64,000 bases of DNA, taken from Kalaharituber pfeilii. Its lineage: Eukaryota > Ascomycota > Pezizomycetes > Pezizales > Pezizaceae. Within the stretch, counting starts at the first letter, position 1, and each line of letters starts with the position of its first letter. The stretch covers positions 1,116,001 through 1,180,000 of the forward strand of contig WHUZ01000012.1 of NCBI GenBank assembly GCA_015179045.1, read 5' to 3'. Under the pieces are notes generated by a model. It was not told where the DNA came from. It saw only the letters and a list, made by a program, of their open reading frames with translations, and did not search any database. This document shows positions 47,133-59,870 of the stretch, piece by piece. Both the position numbers and the translations under genes were made by a program.

Positions 47133-50100
47133 TCAACTGGCAACCCCTTCCAGCGGAAGTAAATGAAGAGCATATACAAAATCCTGTCAATAGGATATCA
47201 TATGAGGAGGACAGGCAGTTGACGTTAAAGATGTTCATGCTTTGGATTGAAGTATGTATATTTTTGTCATCAGTTAACTTCAGTTTTTTTTTTTTTATTT
47301 ATATTTTATTTTATTTATTTATTTCTTTCCATGTTGTACTTCGACTTTTCGACTTTTGGCCGCAGGCCGCCGTAGATAGGTTATGTAATGCATAATGTTA
47401 CCGACTTAATCTGCAAACTCTTCGAACAGCCTTATACAGAGTCTTGAGCCTGAGCTTAAGGCTAATGAAGTACATGATGCGGATACTTGTCCCGATGCGA
47501 GTCCAAAACTCTACGTGAATTTGGAAAGTGTTCGGTATAAAGTATTTGGTATAAGTATTTGGTATAGGTATTCACCAAAAGACAGGGGACTTTCAGAGAA
47601 GGATCTCTCATAATTGAACACAGTGACAATTTTCGGATACTTCTGGTTTGAATTCACTTATCTTGTTGTCGCGCAGGCTTTTTTTTTTTTTTTTTTTTTT
47701 TTTTTTCGTGGTTATGCAATCCAAAGTGGACAAAGTTACGTTACTGCATACGTACATGTACAATAAATTTACTTTCAACTTTCACACTTGTTTCTATACC
47801 ACAGTTACCCACCATTTTGCAAGCCTCAAATGCAGATCATGAAAAGTAGAGAGCACTCGATCAGTACTTGTTGGGTTTCTACTTAGTGCGACGTACTCGT
47901 GCGCGGTAGCTGAGGAAGTGGGTTCAGTTTTATGCCATCAACCCCCTGCTCGTTATTCTGATGATACCTTTTTTGTTCGAGGTACCACTGACGTCCTGGC
48001 CGGGAGTACCAAGATGGCAACCGGCAGTCAATTGGCAATAGTTGTGGATAGGGTTACTATAACTACCCGCTCAATAGCCCACAGCGTCCCAAACGGAAGT
48101 ATATTGGGTACCCTGTTCAATAGTTCATTTGTAAGCCTGGTCTATCCAGCAGAATAGCGTGAAAAGTAGCTTCACTCATCAATTTAATGCCCGTGGCATG
48201 CATAGCAGCCGATGCCCCACTATCATATCTGCAGGAGGGATATGTCGGATCGGGATTGCCATTCTTAGAATGTTCATATATAAAAGACATTTAAGACATT
48301 TCTAGCGGGCATATGAGATAATAGATCTCTCTTCAAGTATGGAGTATATCTCTCCTTTTGGTCTCGTTTAATCTCGCTCTCCTCTCGTGTCCATACTCTC
48401 GGCACTTCGTGCTCACTCTTTGCTAATCTCTCAATGTTGCGTCGAGTTACAGCTGGTCTCTACACTGCCGAAATTGGCCTAATTAGTGTTGTTGTCAACG
48501 ACTCTCGACCGCTGGGTTCATGTGGGTCACGAGAACATCCGTAATCTACCGCTCATGCCATCTCTTATCTCTGTCTCGTCTGTCGCAGCCCCTGAAAAAT
48601 TAAGGGAATAGGGATCGAGTATTAAGAAAGGTTCTGATCGAGTAACAGTTTAACCTTGTCATCGCCGCGGGCCGGGCTAGCGCCGATAGGCTCAGCAGCA
48701 ACAAATCCACTTAGGCACGTACACCCACTGGTGGCATCCCACGATAAGGATGTGGACGGGGGATTACATCCATCTGCAATTATGTGATGCAGGGTGCAAC
48801 GAAGACCGGTATCATAGGAGAGGAGGATGCCGAGCCGGAAGGACCTTATCAGCTCTCAGGTGTCTCTCGCGCTTGTTACCAAGACTGCTACATTCCTTAT
48901 CGGCGGCCTTGGCATGTGAATGGGTACGGCATGTTTGCTTACGCCCTTGCGTGAGATTGGTGCTTCCCTTGCAACTTTAGTTGCTGCTTTACTGTACATA
49001 CAGGTATCTCGTTCCGGTAAGCTCTTACTTGAAATTTTTTGGTATATGTTTATTTTTTTTATCGAAATTGCCTCAAGTAAGGGTAATTTTATTTCAATTC
49101 CCATTGCGTTGGGCTTCGCTTTATACCGACATTCCTAACCAGTATAGGGCCTCAAATTTGATGCAGCTGACTATGGATAGCATAGTAGCCTCGGTAGCTG
49201 TTGTTCCTTCCGTTTTTGTAGCAGATTATCAACCTTCCGTCAGTCTTTTTTTTTTTTTTTTCCCTCTCTCTTCTGTGACGATGATCATTTGCTGTAGTGT
49301 AATTCTTATGTCAACGACGTCGGGATTGCGCGGATTGGAGCATCGACGTCATGAGACTACATCGACCTCAAGAGTCTTGCTTCTTTTTTTGCTAGAGTTT
49401 GTTATTGCTGATGTACCTGTTGTGAAAGGCATAGAAAGCTTCTGCACACGACAAATGCCAATAATGGCTTACATCATTGAAACTGACGATTAGTGATTTG
49501 CACGCATGTTGGTACAATCTCTCAGTGCATTGGTGCACCTCCGAAGGTAGGACTTTGGTAAGATGGAGGCAATGAAGCGCAGCTCCAATTTTGGAGGACA
49601 CTGCTACAGTTATGGAACGAACAGGCTGCAAGAGTCAGTGCAATGGCTTTGGGAGGGTTTTTTTACCTTTCTTCGTTGCGGGAATGGCGACGGCAAAGCG
49701 TGGTCACTGGACGCCAATTGCGGGAAAGAACCTCTAGTGCGGTACGTGCTTGTAGAGACTGCCAGCGACAGAAATAATAAATATTAGTTTGGGGCTGCTG
49801 AAGGGCATCTGCTGGTCCTGGTGCTGGCGCTGGTTCGGAGGAGCCCTTCTATGCCGTCCTGCTTGCGCAGGCATACGTTCGGACTGCACTGCAGTTCTCA
49901 ACGGTCAAGCAGTGCTGGAGGACTCCGTAGCAAGGGAGATATCTTTTCTCTCCTCCTCCTCCTCCTCCTCTCCTCCTCCACGACCTCTTCTTCTTACCCC
50001 TCCCCTCTCTCTCTAGCTTCCAGCCGTCCTGCCAACTCAATGTGAGCCCGAGCTTGCTTCTCCAAGACCAATCCCTTCAGCGAAACTTACGATACCTACT

Positions 50101-52143
50101 AGAGCGTCAAGAATTTGAATCAAGACAACAAGTGTGGTCGGGGTGGTGGAGGGGGCGCTGCGTAGCTCTTACAGCGGCGTTGTTATTTAAGAGAATTGCT
50201 GCCAATTGCTGAACTTTTGCATCTGCACTTATTTTTTTCGAGTAATTATCGAGTAACAGAAACCAACCCACCCCAGCAAGCCGACTAACTGTTGCCATCA
50301 AAACCGCCTACGATATTCCTCGTCTTTCCGATGTGGTGGTCTTTTGTCAATCTCATCTGTGCAGCAAGCGGAGACAAATTTGGCAGCGGCTGGGACGTCA
50401 CTTGGACCCTGAACCGGGGTTTCTGTTGGTAGCTTCTCCTCGGGGGGGCTCCGATATGCAGCAACCATAAGATTTGATGGACCGACAGTCGAAGGAGACG
50501 CTGCTGCTGCTGCTGCTGCTGCCGCTGCCGCCGCCGTGAATTGCGACTGTGAGTCTCAGGACAAAGGAAGGACAGAGACCCAGAGAGTCGGAACAATTAG
50601 GGTGCAGCGACAAAGGATGCTTGAACTGGAGCTTGTTTGTACTGTGCTGTAGAGTACTAGTTGGGCGATCGCTAGTCTGCTTGATCCAGCACAAAGGTGT
50701 ACGGAGTAGTTCGTGACGGTTTAGCACCTGGAGAAGGTGCCACTGGATACGATGTGGAGTTGGCTGGAATCCAGCAGGAGATTGATGTACTTAGTTCTAG
50801 CGCACGCTCATCGCATCGATACGCGGTTGCTCAACCGCCTATATGCGCCCAAGGTGGTTAAAGCACGGGAAAAAGCGATTTTCAGAATTCACACTATCTG
50901 GGCTTATCGGGCTGGGCTGATCGGTCGGCATGGAATAGCGCCTGTACCACTCACGATTGCTGCTCATAACGGCAGTGCGCCCCCACAGGCAGAAACGCAA
51001 GTGAGCACCGTGCAGTACAGTACGGCATGGGACGCGCTGGCTGCGACGCGCTGGCTGCGATGCGACAGCCTCTGAAGCGCCGCTCCTCCGCGGAAGCGGA
51101 AGGGCTTTGAAGCTCTTGCGCTGGCCCCGGGAAACAGTGAAATCAACGGTGCAGCGCTGCGCAGCCCACCCACCCTCTGTCCCCAGACCTCGCCAGGGCC
51201 TCCTCCCCCACCCAGGCCGTAGTCTTGCCGGGCCGGACTCAGGAATTGCCATTGTTCCAAAGTAAGAAGAGAGGGGGGGGAAAAAAGAAGAGGGCTCGGG
51301 CGGGTATCTCTCCCACTTGCCCACGAGAATGTGCAAGCGGCCAGCACCCATGCGTATCTCACTATATCCAGACACTTCCAACTGTAGCAGTCCCCCCTCT
51401 CGCCCCCATACGCCTGACGGCCTGTATATATTCACCTTCTCCCCTCCCCTCTCCCATCTGTTTTAGACTCTTCCCATTCACACCTTTTGATATTTTGCAG
51501 CCCTCGCGCAAGTATACTCGTACTCACTCTACGCCGTTCACTTAGCGCTTCCTTTATCTATGTACCATCATCGTTATGGTTATACATCAGAAGCGCGCAT
51601 AAACTATCTACGAGAGATACATCTTCCGGTCCTATTCTGTTTGATATTGCCGAATTAGGCATTCACAACTCTCTTGCATCCTCGTTGCAATCCGTCGCCC
51701 TTGTCAGGATCCATATTTGCTGATCGTTGAGACATCGATTCCGGTAAGCAGGGAGGCAACTTGTGACAATCGATTGCACGACCCACAAGATATAAAAGAG
51801 AGTTTAACTTCCTTTTTTTGGACCCTTATCTGTTGAGAACTTAACAGGGACTGGGTCCATTATCTTGCAAGCATCTGAGAAATAGGATATAAGATTTAAG
51901 GTTTTTAGATATCCACTTGCTACAGCAATTGTAGCAACGTGGTAAAGCCTGGGCACGAGAACAGTAGTCAGACCCGGCGGATATACATAAAGGAATAGAA
52001 CGAGGAGGGGCAAACAATCACCGATACAAGGCATTCGCTTTTCTTTCATTCAAACTCAGCTTTAACGAGGTCTTTATTTTTGTTTCAATTTTTTCTTTTC
52101 TTTTTTTTTCTTTTGAGATTTTGGTTAAGGAGGATTAGAAAAT
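47133..52143. other. Gene-poor region upstream of allantoinase
   Basis: About 5 kb without a recognisable gene. It includes a T26 run near 47680-47706, a 19-base sequence at 48163-48181 shared with 63452-63470, a CTG/CCG trinucleotide tract at about 50500-50537, a GC-rich patch at 51030-51300, and a dispersed-motif copy (CTGGGCACGAGAACAG) at 51949-51964. The open frame at 50839-51435 (minus) has no family likeness. The last 400 bases presumably form the allantoinase promoter. Confidence 0.45.
51823..51832. promoter_or_regulatory. Possible GATA-factor site upstream of allantoinase
   Basis: CCTTATCTG reads CAGATAAGG on the minus strand, matching the HGATAR core bound by AreA/Gat1-type nitrogen regulators. 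Such control is known for purine-degradation genes in fungi. One site at about 310 bases before the ATG is weak evidence. Confidence 0.3.
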
Positions 52144-53800
52144 ATGGTTGTTCCACAAAGCGCAGTTACATCTGCAGAGGATGTTCTTCCCATCGTTATG
52201 GTCTCCACGCGGACAATTATGCATGGGAAGGAGACTCCAGGTACCGTCGTCATATCACCACAAACCGGCAAGATCATCTCAGTGCATGAAAGTATACTGC
52301 CACAATCGGCCTTCCCCGCGGGCACGGCATATACAGATTACTCCCCCAAAGTTATTATGCCAGGCCTTGTCGACGCACACGTCCACCTGAACGAGCCTGG
52401 TTGGAGGACAGAGTGGGAGGGATTTGAGACCGGTACAAGGGCTGCAGCATTCGGAGGTGTGACGACACTGATAGATATGCCTCTCAATGCCATTCCACCC
52501 ACCACAACGGTGCAGAATTTGAAATTGAAGATTGAAGCGGCCACTGGGCAATGTTGGGTCGACGTTGGGTTTTACGGTGGTGTTATCCCAGGGAACGAGG
52601 ATGAGCTAGTGGACTTGGTTCAGGCGGGCGTCAAGGGATTCAAGTGTTTCTTGATTGAGAGTGGTGTCGAGGAGTTCCCGAGTGTGACGGTCAAAGACAT
52701 TAAGAAGGCGATGAATAAATTGAGGGATCAACCGACGGTGCTGATGTTCCATGCTGAGATGATTCCACCATTGGCCATGTCTGTTGGCGATAGCGTTCTC
52801 CACGGCGACCCACCATTGCGGCCATCGGGCCCCCTCACAGCCTATAGTACCTTTCTTGACTCGCGACCTCCGGCTTTTGAGACTTATGCGATAGAGAATA
52901 TTCTGAACCTCGCATTTACGGCACCAAACCTCCCATTACACATTGTCCACCTGTCAGCAGTCGAAGGTCTCCCACTCCTCCGCAAAGCACGAGAAAGGGG
53001 AATCAAGATTACAGCAGAGACATGTTTCCACTACCTTGCGCTTGCAGCAGAGAACATCAAGGACGGCGACACTCGCCATAAGTGCTGCCCACCCATTCGC
53101 GAGGCCGCAAACCAGGACGGCCTTTGGGAGGCTCTTAAGAAGGGGGAAATCGCGACAGTCGTTAGCGACCATTCACCTTGTACCGCCGGCCTGAAAATGT
53201 TTGAGCAGGGCGACTTCTTCCAGGCGTGGGGTGGTATCTCGACTGTCGGGCTGGGATTGAGCGTGCTGTGGACGGAGGGGAAGAACAGAGGTATTAGTCT
53301 GCCGGAGATTGCAAAGTGGACTAGTTATATGACTGCGAAGCAGGTTGGGTTGTTAGGCAAGAAGGGCGCATTAGAAGCAGGTTGGGATGCAGATATATGT
53401 ATTTTTGATCCGGAGGCATCGTTTGTGGTAAGTTTCCAATTCAGATCCCCTTTGTAATTTGCGTTGCATTTTACTTCGCAAAAATAAGCAAAGTGCAATT
53501 GCGTAAACAACCCTGTTTGAGATTCCCATCCGCTAACGGCTGCCGATCATTTCATAGGTTACACAATCGGAGATGCACTTTAAGAACAAGTTGACGCCGT
53601 ATGAGAGTAAGAGGTTAAATGGTGTGGTGAACGAGACGTGGTTGAGGGGAAAGCAGATTTATACGTCTGCAGGAGGATTTGCGGACAAGGCCGGGCCTCA
53701 GGGGCAGTTGTTGTTGGAGAAGAGGAAGGATTTTCAACGGGGAGTGGAGGTGGTGAATGGAAAGCGGCACCCCTGGTGGGGAAGCTGGTTGAGGTTTTGA
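52144..53800 (+). CDS. DAL1: Allantoinase
   Basis: Hydrolyses allantoin to allantoate in purine nitrogen use; a cyclic amidohydrolase with a binuclear metal site. Exon 1 is 52144-53427 and exon 2 is 53558-53800, with a 130-nt intron, giving about 508 residues. Metal-site features are present: VDAHVHLNEPGWRTEWEGF (HxH), the carboxylated lysine region GVKGFKCFLIESGVEEF, LMFHAE, LPLHIVHLSAVEG and the late aspartate in VVSDHSPC. The C-terminus across the intron reads FVVTQSEMHFKNKLTPYE, then KRHPWWGSWLRF, as in fungal allantoinases. The IESG-VEEFP loop separates it from dihydropyrimidinase and dihydroorotase. A pyrimidine-rich leader (52080-52110) and ATG in a good AAAATATGG context support the start. 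Confidence 0.94.
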
Positions 53801-55993
53801 AACTAGAACTTACTTAGATTAAACGTGGCAGTTTTGGGATAGACTTGGGGTCTGTACTTTTTATTTCATTTTGCATGAGCGTTGGGGTTTTGCGATTGCA
53901 ACGGTGTGTTGGTTTATTGATTACTGTTTTTCTTAAGAGGTGTTTGTGTTATATGTCTTCTATAATTCCTGTCATATTAATGGGGAGGTTGTGTTCTCGC
54001 GCCCAGACTGTGGGAGGTTGGACAGTCGGTTTTCATTTTGGTTGTTTTACGATGTTTGAGTACCTATTAGCTTGTTGGTCTATCTACCTAATGTGATACC
54101 TATAATCTTCTAATTTCTTGGTTATGACTTAGTGGACTATATTCTCGTGCCTAGACTCTGGTGGACTAATGTATTTGTGTGAATTCTTTTAGCCGAGGGA
54201 TATGCTTTTTTTTTTTAATTTTTTTTTTTTTTAATTACTATTTATTGATTGTGCGTGCTTGTGGATTACATGTATCTTCTACCTATAACGTAAATTAGAA
54301 TGCGAAGACTATTCGACAATCTTATTCAGTATCATTTATGTCTGGAACAACGTTATCAAGTTTATATCCGGGCAATGAAAGGCCCCAGACTAGTGAAGAG
54401 CTAACGTTTCCAACTTAGAAAAATTGTAAAAATTAAAGGTACATTTTCCTAAGCTAGGGGACTTCTGATGGAAGGGGGGAAGGAGCTAAACCGGTTTTGG
54501 AAGTAACTTCCTAATCGAGAGAGTTATCCCAAACCAAATCGTCTCTTTCATCTTTTTTCTGTGTTTTAGTAGATACATAAGTACATACATCCTGGGTAAA
54601 ATCCTGCGAATAGGACTCGTAGGATCCTAGTTGACGGCGGTGGTCGCCCTAAACATTCAGTGTTCCTCTTGACACAAACTGAGAATAAAGGGGTCCCACA
54701 AGCTGATGCCAGGTATATGATGCAGTTGATTGGGTGCAACTCGCATAGTTCAGCCACCACTCGCTAAGACTACAACCGGCCCATATACGTAAAAAATCTC
54801 GGATGGAGAATCTGGCTATATGTCCAGATTCCGGAACCATCGCCACGAAATCCACAAGACTGTATTACTTATTTCCTGACTTAGTGTAATGTAGCGATTT
54901 TTCAGGATATCGACGGGCGCCTGGGTCGAGCATGAGCCAGGCCCGAGGTAGCATATAAGCGTGCTGTGAGGGACCTACAAAGCACTTGGTTCAATTCTGC
55001 GTTATCCTGATATTAGATCTGCTGGCATGCTGATAGTATCGTCCTGTGGAGTCCTATTCCATCCTGAGCTTAATTGCAATCTTGGTGCTGAAGTTTCATG
55101 GGTGTGGAGAATATGTGTTGGATATGTAGTCTTCATTGTATGCGTACAGAGCACAAAATATTCTAGAAGCCAGTCTCCAACGGCTGCTAGGTATTCTTAT
55201 AAGACCACACCTCGCGAACAAGACTCATATTAAGATATGATTAGCTAGACCCCGCGCCTGCGCAGGTCTTGTGGATAAGACCTGGTCTTATTTGCGGGGT
55301 TTTTATAGGTGCTTGCTTTTTGCAGAGGTGGGGGTTTGTGCAGGATATGTGAGGTAAGTATGTATATGTTGAAAGACAAAAACTGATGCGCTGAAGTACT
55401 GAATCGTCTAGTCTCGTAACCTGATTTAGTCAGCGGTCGCTGACGGGCTCGTGACTACTGTACGTCATAGTTGACTTTTATACAAATGCCTTATACTCAT
55501 CCGCCCTTCTATTAATATTAATTCTTGGATTTAACAGACCTTGCCCCCCACACCCCACTATTGCCTTCTTGGAGGATCAAGTTACAAATCATTCAAATAA
55601 CCGTAATGCGTTAGCTGTGCCCTGCTATTCTTTTCCACCACATTAAAACTAAACTTTTCATACAAGTAGAAACTTCATTCTTTCATCTTCATGTCTTCGT
55701 CCCGCACTAACGTTATTGCAAGTATAAGCATGCATCATAATATAAGCTAGATACAAGAGGATATCGTTTGGTATACTCTGCTGGCTGCGCGCGTATCCAG
55801 TACTGGGTGGTACTTGAGTAAGATTAGATACTTGAGGTATGATATATGCGTGTAATGATTAAAGTAACAAATATTTATGACGTGTCATCCGCAGCATAAA
55901 CAAATACATAAACAAATAAGCAGCACATCAACTTTTCGCCCATCTCTTGTCCCCGTCCTTAGAAGATCATCACAATACCCTGTAAGAACCTCC
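53801..55993. other. Gene-poor region between allantoinase and UsgS
   Basis: About 2.2 kb holding both 3' ends (the genes converge). It has a T-rich stretch at 54208-54232 and three reverse copies of the dispersed motif (53992-54008, 54141-54156, 55409-55423). A hairpin followed by T5 is at 55249-55304. No protein gene is recognised. Confidence 0.45.
55249..55304 (+). other. Nested hairpin followed by T5
   Basis: CAGGTCTT at 55263-55270 pairs perfectly with AAGACCTG at 55277-55284 around a 6-base loop. Outside it ACCCCGC at 55249-55255 pairs with GCGGGGT at 55294-55300, followed directly by T residues. The form resembles the 3' end of a Pol III transcript, but no A or B box was identified. 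Confidence 0.5.
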
Positions 55994-57510
55994 TTACATC
56001 CTTCCCCCCGTAAACCCACCCTCCTTCAATCCACTCTCACCACTCCCAACATGCACATATCCCCCGGGGACCCTAAACTCTCCCTCTGCCATCCCAACCC
56101 CACCACCCTCAAAACCACCACCCTCGAACCCTCCATTACTAACTCTCATCAACCACTCCACTGGTAGATTCAAAAATTCCTTCTTGTTCTTCCACCTCGT
56201 CTCGCTCTCACACCACTCCTCCAGCGCCCTTTGCCGCTCTCTAACCAACACATCCTCATCCTTCCCTTCACTTCCCAGAACTCGTCCGCCCTTCTCGTTC
56301 CCCTTGAACCATGACCCAGGTCCGGACTTGGCTTCGCTGCTCGTTGGGGGAGGTGGAACTGGCTCGGTGATCTTTGTGATCAAGTACGCAGTACTGGCCT
56401 CAGCGATGCCGTAGACGAGGACGCCGACGAGGGGAATCTTGATTAATAACACCCAGCCAACACCAAAGCCGAATAACAGGCCTTCCCGGTCGCGGAACCA
56501 TCTCGCTTTCTGTTCCTTTGTAAAGGGCAGTCGGGTAAAGTATGGCTCCAGGAGATCGCGGACCAGGGACCTGGAGGCAAAGTACATTTGTAGGAGCCGT
56601 ACAGTAGTGGATTTGGGCAGCACAAAGAGCGCCGCGAGGGCAAATACGGCGGAGGGCAGAGGTCCAGCGAATCTATGAAGTGAGTAGATTGTGGAGATTG
56701 GAAGCACAAGGTGGCCAACATAGGGTACAAAGGTAAGGACATATATGAGAAGCGAGACGGCAGCTTTGCGGAGAGAGCGTAGCAAGAAGGACTTTAAGGG
56801 CGAATTTCGCTTGAGGGCTTTTGGTTTCAGGGCAGATTTGGTGGATGTGTGGGGGAGGACTGGAGGTTTGTTGTGTGGTGGGTAGAGCGAGAGGGTAGGG
56901 TAGTATAGACGAGATTGTATGTACGCTGGAATCGCAGGATGTGTTTCGGGTTGACCTCTGTCGTCTCCCTGCGGCGGTGGGATAGGAAGATGTTTGGCGA
57001 GATATGTCCCATCCACCCACTCTAGGGACAGCATAAACATGTCATCGAGCGTCGGGACAATGTACCGCATTAGCCCCATGAGGAAGAGTGGGAGCTGGAG
57101 AACGGAGTGCTCGAGAAAGGTGAGGGAGCCTAGGAGACGATCATCCCAGGTGGCAGATTGCAGGTCGATGAAGATGGAGAGGAAGCTGAGGAAGAGCCGA
57201 AGGAAGAAGATAGGGGTGCTGACGATGAGGCGGATGAGCACGCCGATGAGCACGGCTTTGAGGACTTGGTTGTAGTGGGCGGAGCGGAACAGAAGGGGGT
57301 TTTGGAGGGCGCGGTAGGCTGGAGATGGTCAGTTTACCTGGCGTACGATGGATCGAGAGGGAAAGAAGACGGGAAGTGGGGGGAGGGGGGTGAATTGAAT
57401 TGGGAATGGATTGGAGATGGAGATGGAGAAGGAGATCGGGGGGGGGACTCACCGCCGACCAGCGTAAGCTGTGCGCCCCGCAGTACGGCGTTGGGGTCGA
57501 AGTTCGACAT
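55994..57510 (-). CDS. usgS: UsgS-like multi-pass membrane protein
   Basis: Two exons, 57453-57510 and 55994-57318, with a 134-nt intron, give about 460 residues. The first exon encodes MSNFDPNAVLRGAQLTLVG, continuing after splicing as AYRALQNPLLFRSAHYNQVLKA, the conserved opening of filamentous-fungal proteins annotated as transmembrane protein UsgS. Hydrophobic segments follow at VLIGVLIRLIVSTPIFFLRL, SVLQLPLFLMGLMRYIV, AAVSLLIYVLTFVPYVGHLV, FALAALFVLP and GWVLLIKIPLVGVLVYGIAE, suggesting five or so membrane spans with similarity in layout to EI24/CysZ-type proteins. The C-terminal ~100 residues are hydrophilic and Gly-rich. The biochemical role is not known to me. The name is recalled from Aspergillus annotation. 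Confidence 0.75.
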
Positions 57511-58071
57511 GTGTGCGCGCCGGGAGGTATTCTGAAGCTCCCCTCTCTCTCTCCGCTGCTTGCCGCTGCGTTCTGTATGCACAAGTGGTAGTCCAACGTT
57601 CCCCAATTGACCGGCAACAACTGACTGAAGAGAATAGGATCACAGGTCGTTGCCCGCAAGATGAGAGATCCTCGCGTTGCCGGGGGGGGCGGCTGCGTGC
57701 GTCACCAGCCCGAGCCGAGACCGCGCGGCGCCTGAAAGCAGCAACATCGCACGTGAGAAGATCGGCGTCAGGCAAACAGGCAAACAGGCAAACAGGCCAC
57801 AGCCAAACGCTCGCTGTCACAATCTGCAGCCAACCGCCAAGACTACGATGACAACGCTATCCTACTGCTAGTACTCGTACAACCAAATCTACGGAGGCAC
57901 AAACAAACAAGCATATGAGAAACATCACAATAATATATATTACCCGAGCGACACCCCCGATGGCGATTGCAGCATCGCAGCATCTTTAAGGGAGGTTAGA
58001 ATTACTCTCCCCAATACCCGCGTCGTCATAATTCTCCTCCCTGCCTCCCCAGCTAGCAATGCTTTCGTCAT
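57511..58071. other. Intergenic region upstream of usgS
   Basis: 561 bases holding the usgS promoter and the OTU1 3' end. An 8-bp unit (AGGCAAAC) is repeated three times in tandem at 57772-57796. No gene is seen. Confidence 0.5.
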
Positions 58072-59240
58072 TTAATACTCCCCAAATTCCATATGCCCCG
58101 TAATCTTCGCATGCTGGCTCGCCTCTGCCTGCCCTACCAACGCTTCCCGACATATCTCACACCTAAGCGTAAACTTGTTTGTATCCGTAAAGTACTTGCG
58201 CTTCTTCAGCTGTTGCACCAACTCCCTCGCAGCCTGTATGACTGTGAGATCGTTCCGGTCAAAGATGCGGATATCTTGGTCTGGGTGGGACTGGAATGAG
58301 TATGCGGTTATGGGCGACAGAGCAATTGCATCGTAGTGAATGCCGGAGTAGACTAAGATGCAGAGATTGGGGGAACCCTCGTTGAAGCGGATGACGGAGG
58401 CCGAGGAGACGTCCATTGACATGATCTGAGATTAATCAGAGTCAGCTTCGAAGAACTTCCCAGGTGGCAGAAATATGAGAAGAGAGTTGGGGGCAGGTAG
58501 AGTACCTCGACATCAAAGAACTTTGCGAATATCGCAAGCTCGATTCCTCCGCCCCAACTGGAATCCATAGTAATCCACGAGCAATAGTCGTCCACCTTTT
58601 GGCCTAAAACGGCTTCATTGTAGGTTACTGGGTCTGCTAGGATAGTGGAGACGACAAGCTGGCGAAGCTCAATGGGAGAGAACTGGGAGTCGCAGATGGA
58701 GTATGAAATGGCGCGGAAGAGGCAGCTGTTATCGTCTTCCATGACCCGAAGGACGACGGTGCCACGGCCTTGTAGGACAACATCTGGGGGATCGTCCTTG
58801 TTGATGCCGGCCGTGGGCGGTGGCGCATTGAAGGCCGATGAAGTTGAGGAGGCCTTGTTCAACGAGGACAAGCTTTGGATATTCGACCTTGGAGCAGGGG
58901 CGGGTTTTGGTGCTGGTTTCGGAGCTTCTGGCGGCGGCGGTGGAGCCGCAGCAGCAGGTTCCGGCGTCTCGTTACCACCCCGACCCTCACCTATCGACGC
59001 TCCTGAAACCGTAAGCTGATCGCCGTCGAGCCTGAACGGTAGCTGGTCAAGCGGGGTATCTTCTGAGAAGGAAAACAGGTCGAGGACTTTTGGAGGGAAA
59101 CCATGCTTGATTTCAACGTCTCCTGCGATGCTTCCATATTGTCTGATCTGTGCAAGGAGGGAGGATATGGGGTCGGAGTTGGGGATCGTGAGGACGGTAG
59201 CAGAGCCACTCCCCGAGGTATAGCGGACCTTTACTCTCAT
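58072..59240 (-). CDS. OTU1: Ubiquitin thioesterase Otu1 (YOD1-type OTU deubiquitinase)
   Basis: Cysteine deubiquitinase that acts with Cdc48/p97 in protein quality control. Exon 1 is 58506-59240 and exon 2 is 58072-58425, with an 80-nt intron, giving about 362 residues. The N-terminal ~80 residues form the UBX-like domain (MRVKVRYTSGSGSATVLTI, FPPKVLDLFSFSEDTPLDQL). A Pro/Ala-rich linker follows. The OTU core has MEDDNSCLFRAIS, with catalytic Cys near residue 173 and the Asp before it, then YCSWITMDSSWGGGIELAIFAKFF and the histidine in LVYSGIHYDAIAL. The C-terminus has a C2H2 finger (LRCEICREALVGQAEASQH and TGHMEFGEY), the normal Otu1 ending. All key residues are present. It is divergent from GAA1. 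Confidence 0.94.
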
Positions 59241-59870
59241 TTCTGGGACGGGGAGTGGGGGGGGGTATCTATGACCAGAGAAGAGGTTTATATGGGGCGA
59301 CAGCTAGGGATTACTCGGGGGAGGGGGGCTCCAGGTCACAAACAAGCTGGGAGTGCGGGACGTCGACGTGGGCGCATCGAGGCATGGGCGCAGAGGGGAT
59401 ATGATACGAGGGCAGCTGGCTGTGCTGGGCGCATTGGGTTGCCGCCTGCCGCCATCGCGCTGCATCCACTACGCAGCGCATACGCACCTCCAACGGCCCC
59501 GTGCCAGCTGCAGGCCCGCCGGCTGCATCGCGCGGCTGCCGGGACGCGGGAGCAGGCGCTTGCATATGCAGCTGCAAAGTGCCACACAAGCGCATACCTG
59601 CATATCCGCCGCCTTGGCGCCCGCATTGCAAACACGTCCGTACTTTTATGTACCTTTCTCTGGTCGCCGCTCAACTCCAGCGGCGGAGATGCCCCCAGTC
59701 TGAAGCCCAAGGCCTACCGGCTCGTCCCACTCTCCGTGGCCCCCCGCCCCTCGCCCCCCGCCCCTCGCCCCCCGCCCCCTCGTGCCAGCGTGCGCGAGCT
59801 TCTACATTATCGGAAACCGAGACTACCCAACACAGGAATTCGCAAGGGCTGCGGTGCGGACACGCCAGCT
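59241..59870. promoter_or_regulatory. GC-rich divergent promoter region of OTU1 and GAA1
   Basis: 630 bases between two divergent start codons. It is strongly GC-rich, unlike the AT-rich deserts, with a tandem CCCCGCCCCTCGCC-like tract at about 59743-59782. Long ORFs on both strands cross it, but they appear to be GC-driven and match nothing. The promoter role is inferred from position. Confidence 0.5.

Noticed and set aside
48750..49280. Possible small membrane-protein gene (hydrophobic segments such as ASLATLVAALLYI)
   Set aside because: No consistent frame, start or known family could be followed, so it was left as unexplained intergenic sequence.
50839..51435. 198-codon open frame on the minus strand
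   Set aside because: It falls in a GC-rich patch where several frames are open and the translation resembles no family.
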